Shown: positions 16,053 through 22,941 of the stretch, piece after piece
How positions within the stretch are numbered: position 1 is the stretch's first letter
Layout of the letters: each line of letters opens with the position of its first letter
Assembly (NCBI RefSeq): GCF_900114345.1
Contig: NZ_FOZJ01000001.1
Span: forward strand, 868,001 to 932,000
Source: Microbacterium sp. cf046
GTDB taxonomy: Bacteria; Actinomycetota; Actinomycetes; Actinomycetales; Microbacteriaceae
Direction of reading: 5' to 3'
Length of the DNA stretch: 64,000 nucleotides
Made by a program: the position numbers and the translations under genes
The notes under the pieces: generated by a model
Told to the model about the DNA's origin: nothing
Database searches by the model: none
Seen by the model: the letters and a program-made list of their open reading frames with translations, nothing else

Positions 16053-17951
16053 TTAGAGCGTCGGCGTGGTCAGGGTGGCGGTCGCCGTGCCCTGGTCGGG
16101 CTGCGACAGCGCTCTGATGAGCGACTGCGAATCGTATGGACCCGTGTGGCGGCGACCGTTGATGAAGAGAGTCGGCACCGACGTGATGTTCATCGCCTCG
16201 GCATCCAGCATGTCGTCGCGCACCCGGCCGGTGACCTCGGGAGAAGTCAGATCGCGTTCGAACTTCTCGATGTCGAGACCGAGCTCACGCGCGAGGCGGA
16301 TGATGTCGGAGGGTCGCTGGTTCTCCTGATCGGTGAACAGGCCGCGCTCGAACTCGAAGAACTTGCCCTGCAGGGATGCCGCCTCCGCGGCTTCTGCGCC
16401 CGCCAGTGCGTTCGGGTGGTACTGCGTCAGCGGCGCGTGCCGCCACACGTACCGCAGGTCGTCGCCGAGCTCCTCCTTGACCTCCTGGATCGAGCCGGAT
16501 GCCTTGAGGCAGAATCCGCACTGGAAGTCGCCGTACTCGACGATCGTGTACGGGGCGTTTTCGCTGCCGAACACGTGGTCGCGCTTCGCGTCGACCGGGC
16601 GCATCAGCGTCTGGCCGGATTCGAGGTCGGGGCGGACGACGTCGGAGATGCGGAAGATCACCGTCGAGACGAGGAAAGCGATGACGGATGCCGCGAGCAC
16701 GCCCACGCGCGCCTGGTTCTGGGCCGCCGGGTCGTCGATCGCGAGGTCGACGATGAAGAGCGAGATCGTGAAGCCGATGCCGCAGAGGGCGGCGCCCCCC
16801 GCGATGCGGTCGAGCGTGAGGCCAGGGCCGAACTCGCCGATCTTCAGCACGCGCAGGACCGCGGCCGAGCCGAACACGCCGATGAACTTGCCGACCACCA
16901 GGCCCACGACGATGCCCCATGTGAGCGCGGAGGTCATCGCCCCGGCCAGGATCTCCGGACTGATCACGACCCCCGCGTTGGCCAGGGCGAACAGCGGCAG
17001 GATCACGTATGCGACGTAGGGCGCGTAGGCCGACTGCAGCCGCTCGTTGATCGAGATCGACTCGCGGAGGCTGTTCGCCGCGGCGCGCGCGTACTCGGTG
17101 TTCGGCGACTGGCGGAATGTCCGGGCCAGGTCGAGGGCGTGCTCCACGTCGCGGCGGTCGGGCCGGTAGACGGGCACGAGGAGCGCGATCGCGACGCCGG
17201 CGAGCGTCGGGTGCACGCCCGAGGCGAGGAATGCGAGCCACACGATGATCGAGAGGGTCGCGTAGACCGGCCCGCGACCCCCGCGCAGGTAGCGCGTGAA
17301 GTACACGCCGGTGAGGCCGGCCGCCGCGATCAGCAGCGGCATCGGATTGAAGTTCTCGGTGTAGACGAGCGCGATGATGCTGAGCGCTCCGATGTCGTCC
17401 ACCACTGCGAGAGCCAGGAGGAACACGCGCAGCCGGCCCGGGACGCGCGGACCGATGAGCGCCAGCGCGCCGACGAGGAACGCGGTGTCGGTCGAGATGA
17501 CGATTCCCCACGCGTACTCGTGGCCCGACCCGGCTGCGATCAGCACGAACAGCAGCGCGGGGATCGCGAGCCCGGCGATCGCCGCGACCACGGGCACGAC
17601 CGCGCGCGACCAGCTCGTCAGCTCGCCGATGGCGAACTCGCGGCGCACCTCGAGACCGACCGTGAAGAAGAAGATCGCCATCAGAGCGTCGTTCACGAGG
17701 GCGTGGAGGGTGAAGTCGAGCTGCAGATCGCCCACGCCGACCGTGAGGTGGGTCTCCCAGAACGTCTCGTACGAGCCGATCGACACGTTCGCCCAGATGA
17801 TCGCCGCGGCCGTCGCGATCAGGAGGATCAGCGCACCGATCCGGTTCTGCCCCATCGCCCGGATCTTCTCGGCGATCGAGCGCCGAGTGCGCGACTGTGC
17901 TGCGACCTGCTCGGGATCGGGCGATCGCTGAATGATCGTCAGCTCAGTCAT
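16053..17951 (-). CDS. nhaA: NhaA sodium/proton antiporter fused to DsbA-like thioredoxin domain
   Basis: 632 residues against about 390 for E. coli NhaA. The antiporter half carries FFFTVGLEVRREF, STDTAFLVGAL and the essential double Asp in LALAVVDDIGAL, with about 11-12 membrane helices. From about residue 450 a DsbA-like domain follows, with ENAPYTIVEYGDFQCGFC (CGFC active site) and the cis-Pro motif ITSVPTLFINGR. Such NhaA-thioredoxin fusions are known in actinobacteria; the role of the redox domain is not established. It lies upstream of and close to the flavoprotein gene, so the two may work together in stress response. Confidence 0.92.
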   Translation of the reverse strand: MTELTIIQRSPDPEQVAAQSRTRRSIAEKIRAMGQNRIGALILLIATAAAIIWANVSIGSYETFWETHLTVGVGDLQLDFTLHALVNDALMAIFFFTVGLEVRREFAIGELTSWSRAVVPVVAAIAGLAIPALLFVLIAAGSGHEYAWGIVISTDTAFLVGALALIGPRVPGRLRVFLLALAVVDDIGALSIIALVYTENFNPMPLLIAAAGLTGVYFTRYLRGGRGPVYATLSIIVWLAFLASGVHPTLAGVAIALLVPVYRPDRRDVEHALDLARTFRQSPNTEYARAAANSLRESISINERLQSAYAPYVAYVILPLFALANAGVVISPEILAGAMTSALTWGIVVGLVVGKFIGVFGSAAVLRVLKIGEFGPGLTLDRIAGGAALCGIGFTISLFIVDLAIDDPAAQNQARVGVLAASVIAFLVSTVIFRISDVVRPDLESGQTLMRPVDAKRDHVFGSENAPYTIVEYGDFQCGFCLKASGSIQEVKEELGDDLRYVWRHAPLTQYHPNALAGAEAAEAASLQGKFFEFERGLFTDQENQRPSDIIRLARELGLDIEKFERDLTSPEVTGRVRDDMLDAEAMNITSVPTLFINGRRHTGPYDSQSLIRALSQPDQGTATATLTTPTL

Positions 17952-18157
17952 CTACCAGCATTGTCCTCGCCCGCCATAGGAGCGACAAGTCGATCCGGCC
18001 GATGGGCATTCCCACCGGCGGCCGAGAATTCACGGCCCGCTCTCAGCTTCGCGGGACCAAATCGGATGCGGCATCCGTTCTTCTCTATGACGCTGCAGCC
18101 AGCCGCGTCATCCGAGGAGGAACGTGACGCCATTCGTGGCTCACGAGGAGGAAGAAG

Positions 18158-18649
18158 ATGTCACAGGACTATCGCGCGACGGCCGATGCGCTCAGCCGCC
18201 TCACGCCCGCGCAGTATCGCGTCACTCAGGACGACGGCACCGAGCCGCCGTTCCGCAACGAGTACTGGAACAACCACGAGGCCGGCATCTACGTCGATGT
18301 CGTGTCAGGGCAGCCGCTCTTCTCATCGACCGACAAGTACGACAGCGGGACGGGGTGGCCCAGCTTCACCAAGCCGCTCGCCGCCGACGCCGTCACCGAG
18401 AAGGTCGACGGCAAGCTCTGGATGCGGCGCACTGAGGTGCGTTCATCGGGTGCCGACAGCCACCTGGGCCACGTCTTCGACGACGGACCGCGAGAGGCCG
18501 GCGGCATGCGCTACTGCATGAACTCGGCGGCACTGCGCTTCGTGCCCGTCGCACAGCTCGAGGAGCAGGGCTACGGTGACTACCGCGGGCTCTTCGAGGA
18601 CACCGACCCTTCGACCGGCTCAGCAAACAGCAAGGAGAACGCATCATGA
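18158..18649 (+). CDS. msrB: Peptide-methionine (R)-S-oxide reductase
   Basis: 163 residues with ribosome binding site GAGGAGGAAGA. The SelR fold is clear: [39 protein letters not shown] and the catalytic Cys in [11 protein letters not shown]. The paired CxxC zinc-binding cysteines of many MsrB proteins are absent, so this is a metal-free form. It reduces the R epimer of methionine sulfoxide in proteins. The stop overlaps the msrA start by 4 bases, a two-gene repair operon divergent from nhaA. Confidence 0.93.
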   Translation: MSQDYRATADALSRLTPAQYRVTQDDGTEPPFRNEYWNNHEAGIYVDVVSGQPLFSSTDKYDSGTGWPSFTKPLAADAVTEKVDGKLWMRRTEVRSSGADSHLGHVFDDGPREAGGMRYCMNSAALRFVPVAQLEEQGYGDYRGLFEDTDPSTGSANSKENAS

Positions 18650-19203
18650 CCAGTGGACCATTCGACAAGGGTGAGATCACCCGCACTGCGGGCACCGAGA
18701 CTGCCGTGCTCGCCGGCGGCTGCTTCTGGGGCGTCGAGGACCTCATCCGCAAGCAGCCCGGCGTCCTGGACACTCGCGTGGGCTACACCGGCGGAACCAA
18801 GGACCACGCGACGTACCGCAACCACACCGGCCACGCCGAGGCGGTCGAGATCGTCTTCGATCCGACCAAGACGACGTATCGCGACATCCTCGCGTTCTTC
18901 TTCCAGATCCACGACCCGTCGACCCTGAACCGTCAGGGCAACGACATCGGGTCGAGCTACCGCTCGGCGATCTTCCCGCTGGATGCCGAGCAGGAGCGGG
19001 TCGCCCGCGACACGATCGCCGACGTGGACGCGTCCGGTCTGTGGCCGAAGAAGGCCGTCACCACGATCGAGCCCGCCGGGCCGTTCTGGGAGGCCGAGCC
19101 CGAGCACCAGGACTACCTCGTGCGGATCCCGCACGGCTACACGTGCCACTTCGTGCGTCCGGGCTGGGTCCTGCCCAAGCGCGACGCCGCATCGGCCGTC
19201 TAG
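18646..19203 (+). CDS. msrA: Peptide-methionine (S)-S-oxide reductase
   Basis: 185 residues with the active-site motif GGCFWGVED (nucleophilic Cys in GCFWG), [42 protein letters not shown] and [10 protein letters not shown], all diagnostic of MsrA. It reduces the S epimer of methionine sulfoxide, complementing MsrB. The gene is coupled to msrB by ATGA overlap and is followed by a strong bidirectional terminator. Nothing unusual is seen. Confidence 0.95.
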   Translation: MTSGPFDKGEITRTAGTETAVLAGGCFWGVEDLIRKQPGVLDTRVGYTGGTKDHATYRNHTGHAEAVEIVFDPTKTTYRDILAFFFQIHDPSTLNRQGNDIGSSYRSAIFPLDAEQERVARDTIADVDASGLWPKKAVTTIEPAGPFWEAEPEHQDYLVRIPHGYTCHFVRPGWVLPKRDAASAV

Positions 19204-19213
19204 CACCGACACG

Positions 19214-19244
19214 AACGGCCGGACCCGCATGGGGTCCGGCCGTT
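19214..19244. terminator. Bidirectional terminator between msrA and oxidoreductase gene
   Basis: A 13-bp perfect stem (19214-19226 with 19232-19244) with a five-base loop lies between two convergent genes. The arms begin AACGG and end CCGTT, giving short A/T flanks on both strands. It leaves 10-11 bases to each stop codon. Confidence 0.85.
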
Positions 19245-19255
19245 CCTCGTGTGGG

Positions 19256-20416
19256 CTAGAGCGTTCGCGCGAACGGGTCGAAGTCGACCGGCACCGCCTC
19301 GATCTTCTCGACCGTGCTCTCGACCGCTATGAACTCGCCCCGTGCCGCCGACTCCTGAGCCGACACCATCGTGTCGAGCACGTGGTAGCCGAGTTCGCCG
19401 GTGGCGCGGTGCGGGCGGCCGCTGCGGATGGCGCGCGCCATGTCGAGGACGCCGAGGCCACGACCGACGACGACGCCTTCCTCTGCAACGTCCTCCCACG
19501 GCTGCTCGGCCCCGGCTGTGATGCCCGGGTCGCTGCCGCGGTGGCTGAACGGGCGGGTGATCGCAGTGCGCCCGGTGAACATGTTGGGGTCGGGAAGCAC
19601 GATCGTCCCTTCCGTGCCCGAGATCTCGACGAAGCCCTGGCGGCGAAGCGGTGAGTCGAAGCTCAGCAGCGACTGCGACTGAGCGCCGTGCTCGAAGCTG
19701 GCCAGCACGTTGATGCTCGACGGGACCTCGACCGGGAAGGTCTTGCCGGCGTCAGGGCCGACCAGGATCTCGCGCTGCTCCGTCGCCTTCAGTCCGAGCG
19801 CGGCGACCGCGGCGACCGGACCCAGGATGCTCACGAGCATCGTGAAGTAGTACGGGCCCATGTCGAACAGGGGTCCGGCGCCGTGGGCGAACAGGAACGC
19901 GGGGTTCGGGTGGAAGACCTCGGGGCCCTGGTACTGCATGCTGGTCTGCGCGAACAGCGGGCGGCCGATGTCGCCGCGCTCGATCGCGCGCTTCGCGGAC
20001 TGGATCCCGGGGCCGAGCACCGTGTCCGGTGCGATGCCGAGTCTCAGGCCGGCGGCATCCGCCTGGTCGAGGAGCGCTCGCGCGCTCGCCCGGTCGATGC
20101 CGATCGGCTTCTCACTCCAGACGTGCTTGCCTGCCGAGATCGCCTGCGACGAGATCTCGACGTGCACCGCCGGGACGGTCAGGTTGACGACGAGCTCGAC
20201 TCCCGGGTGCGCCAGGACGTCGGCGGTAGTTCCGGATGCCGGGATGCCGTGCTTCTGCGCCTGCGAGGCGGCGCGATCGGTGAGGAGGTCGCCGAGGATC
20301 AGCACCTCGACATCGGGGAAGCTGTTCAGGTTCTCGAGGTAGGTGTCGCTGATGACGCCCACCCCGACGAAGCCGATGCCGACCGGGCCGGTGCCGCGCG
20401 GCGCGAACTCGGCCAT
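19256..20416 (-). CDS. Gfo/Idh/MocA-family oxidoreductase
   Basis: 386 residues. The N-terminal Rossmann domain starts GIGFVGVGVISDTYLENL and the dinucleotide/substrate motif is GKHVWSEKPIG, where the Lys is catalytic in this family. The C-terminal alpha/beta domain is normal. These enzymes oxidise or reduce sugars and inositols with NAD(P). The start codon overlaps the stop of the isomerase gene by one base (TGATG), giving a two-gene operon controlled by the divergent TetR gene. The substrate could be an inositol or keto-sugar; not assignable further. Confidence 0.88.
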   Translation of the reverse strand: MAEFAPRGTGPVGIGFVGVGVISDTYLENLNSFPDVEVLILGDLLTDRAASQAQKHGIPASGTTADVLAHPGVELVVNLTVPAVHVEISSQAISAGKHVWSEKPIGIDRASARALLDQADAAGLRLGIAPDTVLGPGIQSAKRAIERGDIGRPLFAQTSMQYQGPEVFHPNPAFLFAHGAGPLFDMGPYYFTMLVSILGPVAAVAALGLKATEQREILVGPDAGKTFPVEVPSSINVLASFEHGAQSQSLLSFDSPLRRQGFVEISGTEGTIVLPDPNMFTGRTAITRPFSHRGSDPGITAGAEQPWEDVAEEGVVVGRGLGVLDMARAIRSGRPHRATGELGYHVLDTMVSAQESAARGEFIAVESTVEKIEAVPVDFDPFARTL

Positions 20417-21216
20417 CAGGCGAGACCCCGCGCTGCGAGGAACTCGTAGCCGGTCCGGACACCCTGCCAGATGTCGCCGGGGTAGTGGTCGAACTCGACG
20501 ATCGCGTACTGCGCGCTGTGCGCGGCATCCAATGCGTCGGCGAGTGCGACCACGCCTTCCCCCGCGGGGACCTGATCGGTGGGGATCGCGCCGAGCGACG
20601 GCAGCGGCTCGAGCGTGCCGTCCTTCACGTGCAGCGCGGTCACCTTGTCGCCGAGGCGCTCGAGCAGTGCGACGACGTCGGCGCCGCCGGCCGATGCCCA
20701 GTACAGGTCCAGTTCGAGGGACACGCCCGGGTCGAGCAGCTCCGCGAAGATCTCCAGCGGGTAGCGGCCTTCGATCTCGGTCAGGAATTCCTGGTTGTGA
20801 TTGTGATAGCCCACCGAGATGCCGTAGCCCGCTCCGATCACGGCTGCCGAGTTGAGCGCTTCGACCGTCTTGGTGATCTCCTCGACGCTCTCCCAGCGGT
20901 CGGGCGCGACGAAGGGGTCGAAAACCGTCGTCATGCCGAGCTTCTGCGCCGCGGCGAAGACCTCATCCGGGGTCGGAACGGCGATCGACGAGTCGAACGG
21001 GTTCTCGGTGCCGGATGCGAGCGATGCGTGGCCGGTCGGGGAGGAGACGCCGTGGCGCGCGAACGCGGCGGCGAGCTCATCGGCGCGCGAGACGAAGCCG
21101 AAGGCCTCCACATTCGCGAATCCGATGGCGCTCAGTTTGGCGAGCGTGCCATCCAGGTCGGCTGTCAGTTCGTCTCTCACTGTCCAGAGCTGGATGGAGA
21201 TCGCCGGGGTGGTCAT
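20416..21216 (-). CDS. Sugar phosphate isomerase/epimerase-like TIM barrel (AP endonuclease 2 family)
   Basis: 266 residues. Beginning AISIQLWTVRDEL, it carries ISVGYHNHNQEF and the metal-ligand regions VSLELDLYWASAGG and VTALHVKDGTLE, typical of IolE/xylose-isomerase-like TIM barrels that bind a divalent metal. First gene of an operon with the Gfo/Idh oxidoreductase; the two probably act in sequence on a cyclitol or sugar. The operator-like palindrome at 21269-21290 lies 52 bases upstream of the start. Confidence 0.87.
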   Translation of the reverse strand: MTTPAISIQLWTVRDELTADLDGTLAKLSAIGFANVEAFGFVSRADELAAAFARHGVSSPTGHASLASGTENPFDSSIAVPTPDEVFAAAQKLGMTTVFDPFVAPDRWESVEEITKTVEALNSAAVIGAGYGISVGYHNHNQEFLTEIEGRYPLEIFAELLDPGVSLELDLYWASAGGADVVALLERLGDKVTALHVKDGTLEPLPSLGAIPTDQVPAGEGVVALADALDAAHSAQYAIVEFDHYPGDIWQGVRTGYEFLAARGLA

Positions 21217-21268
21217 TTCGTGTCCTGCTTTCTGATGGCGTCATTGCGATATGGGAACGGTACCACGA

Positions 21269-21290
21269 AAAACCACCATGTGGAGGTTTT
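21269..21290. promoter_or_regulatory. Operator-like palindrome between isomerase operon and tetR
   Basis: Arms AAAACCACC (21269-21277) and GGAGGTTTT (21282-21290) are palindromic with one mismatch around a four-base centre. It ends eight bases before the -10-like TAGGCT of the TetR gene and so could repress both directions. A/T-rich arms stand out in this GC-rich region. Confidence 0.65.
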
Positions 21291-21309
21291 ATCTTGATAG
21301 GCTTTCGGC

Positions 21310-21933
21310 ATGGCCGTCACCTCCCCTGCTCCGGCGGATGAGCCGACCGGCGATGCGCCGGTGCCGAACCGCCCGAGGTCGTACGCGAAGGGAGTGGCGC
21401 GGCGCCAGGAGATCCTGGACCGGGCGATCGAGGTGTTCGCCGACAAGGGTGCCGAGGGAACCTCCCTCCGGGCGATCGCAGAGAAGATCGGCGTCTCGCA
21501 TGCCGCTCTCCTGCACTACTTCGGCTCACGGGAGGAACTCCTGGTCGAGGTCCTGCGCGAGGGGGAGCGACGACGCAGCGATCCGCGCGACAAGGGCGAG
21601 GTCGTCGGCATGATGGTGCGCGCCGCCGAGCGCAACGTCACGATCCCCGGCTTCGTCGCGCTGTACACGATGCTGCTGGCCGGCTCGCTCGAAGCCGACA
21701 AGGAGTACTCACGCGAGTTCTTCTCCGCACGCTTCGCGAGGATCCGCGCACAGCTCGAGGAGCTGATCCGGATCGGCCAGGATGATGGATCGATCCGACG
21801 CGGCATCGACCCCGCTTCGATGGCGGCACTCGTCATCGCCGCATCCGACGGCCTGCAGGTGCAGTGGCTGCTCGAGCCGACCGTCGACATCGCGAAGAGC
21901 CTGGCTCTGCTGGAGCGGATCCTCGAGCCCTAG
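21310..21933 (+). CDS. TetR-family regulator
   Basis: 207 residues. The helix-turn-helix is RQEILDRAIEVFADKG then TSLRAIAEKIGVSHAALLHYFGSREELL, near residues 30-75; the C-terminal ligand domain is helical. TAGGCT (21298-21303) lies six bases before the ATG, so the mRNA is probably leaderless. It is divergent from the isomerase/oxidoreductase operon and very likely regulates it together with itself through the intervening palindrome. Its stop overlaps the stop of the DUF899-like gene on the other strand (CTAG). Confidence 0.9.
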   Translation: MAVTSPAPADEPTGDAPVPNRPRSYAKGVARRQEILDRAIEVFADKGAEGTSLRAIAEKIGVSHAALLHYFGSREELLVEVLREGERRRSDPRDKGEVVGMMVRAAERNVTIPGFVALYTMLLAGSLEADKEYSREFFSARFARIRAQLEELIRIGQDDGSIRRGIDPASMAALVIAASDGLQVQWLLEPTVDIAKSLALLERILEP

Positions 21934-22652
21934 TCCGCCGGGGTGTCCGTTCTCAGCCACTGGAGCACCGGCCGCCCGCCCCTGCGCCACCACGCGCCGG
22001 TCCGATCCTGCGGCCACCCGGCCGGCGAGTCCTCCCACTCCTCCTTCCGCCCGTACGCCGTCAGGTCGAGCAGGTGCAGCGTGGGTGAGAACGCCTCGGT
22101 TCCGCGGTCAGTCGTCTCGTACGTGAGATACACGTCTTCGCCGTCGCGGAGGTACGCGCGCATGATGCCGCCCCCGGCCACGGCCGGGTTGTCCTGGACG
22201 GACCGGGTCGAGTACCAGGGCATGTTCCAGCCCAGGAACTCTCGATACTCCGCGATGTCCTCCCACGCGCCTTCGCACAAGACCGCGAACGTCACGTCGC
22301 GCTCGGCGAGGTAGAGCGGTGCGGCTTGGGCGATGTCGGCGATCGTGAACGTGCATCCCTCGCACTGCCGTGCGATCGAACAGCCGTCGTGCCACATGAA
22401 CGCGTATGCGAGCAGGACCGGCCGGTCCTCGAACACGACCTGCAGCGACGTCGGCCCGTCCGCGCCGATCAGGGTCACCGGGTCGACCGGTGTCATCGGC
22501 AGGCGGCGGCGCTCAGCGGCGAGCGCATCGCCGGCTCGAGTATGCAGCTTCTCCCGGATCAGCAGCTCGTCCCGACGGTCCTGCCATTCGGATCTGCTGA
22601 CGATCTGCGGGAGCGGCAACTCGGACTGGGGCGTCTGCGGGTTCGTGCTCAT
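21930..22652 (-). CDS. DUF899 (thioredoxin-like) family protein
   Basis: 240 residues from ATG 22652. The family is recognisable from VVSRSEWQDRRDELLIREK, FMWHDGCSIARQCEGCTF (a Cys-rich loop) and LGWNMPWYSTRSV. DUF899 proteins have a thioredoxin-like fold; the biochemical role is not established. The longer frame to 22817 would overlap RNA-like element B and lacks family similarity, so it was not used. Convergent with tetR. Confidence 0.88.
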   Translation of the reverse strand: MSTNPQTPQSELPLPQIVSRSEWQDRRDELLIREKLHTRAGDALAAERRRLPMTPVDPVTLIGADGPTSLQVVFEDRPVLLAYAFMWHDGCSIARQCEGCTFTIADIAQAAPLYLAERDVTFAVLCEGAWEDIAEYREFLGWNMPWYSTRSVQDNPAVAGGGIMRAYLRDGEDVYLTYETTDRGTEAFSPTLHLLDLTAYGRKEEWEDSPAGWPQDRTGAWWRRGGRPVLQWLRTDTPAD

Positions 22653-22745
22653 GGCGGGACTCCTCTCGCGACCGGCGGATGCCGGTTCACAAGCGGCGTC
22701 GAACGGCGGCCGGCGAAGTCGACAAAAAACTTTCTGCGAATCCGC

Positions 22746-22773
22746 GTAATGGATTCCGCGAACCGGCGTCCTA
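22746..22773 (+). promoter_or_regulatory. Promoter-like block B: GTAATGG-N14-CGTCCTA
   Basis: GTAATGG (22746-22752) and CGTCCTA (22767-22773) repeat the boxes and the 14-base spacing of block A. The boxes are identical while most of the spacer differs, and the following AGTG is shared. It precedes hairpins B and, 170 bases on, the tethered sigma-factor gene. Confidence 0.55.
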
Positions 22774-22778
22774 GGAGT

Positions 22779-22881
22779 GTGAAGTAGAGAACTGAATGCT
22801 TCACGGTGCTGCCCCAACAGCGCCTGGGCCGACGCTGCTTGGTTTCATCCCCAGAAGTCAGCGCCGGCCCTTACTTTATTT
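22779..22881 (+). ncRNA. Candidate structured RNA B, ending in a terminator-like hairpin
   Basis: Three consecutive stems follow block B: P1 GTGAAG (22779-22784) with CTTCAC (22799-22804); P2 GGTGCTG (22805-22811) with CAGCGCC (22818-22824) around CCCCAA; P3 22826-22837 with 22859-22870, 12 positions with one A-C mismatch, around a loop containing TTCATCCCCAGA. P3 is followed by TTACTTTATTT, as in an intrinsic terminator, so the product could be a free RNA of about 100 bases, or an attenuated leader of the sigma gene. P2 and P3 covary with element A. Kinship to 6C RNA is possible but unproven. Confidence 0.62.
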
Positions 22882-22941
22882 CCCGTTGCGGTTGGGTATC
22901 TCTCGCTTCCTTTGGCGCCCCGCGCATGATATGCATGCTCA

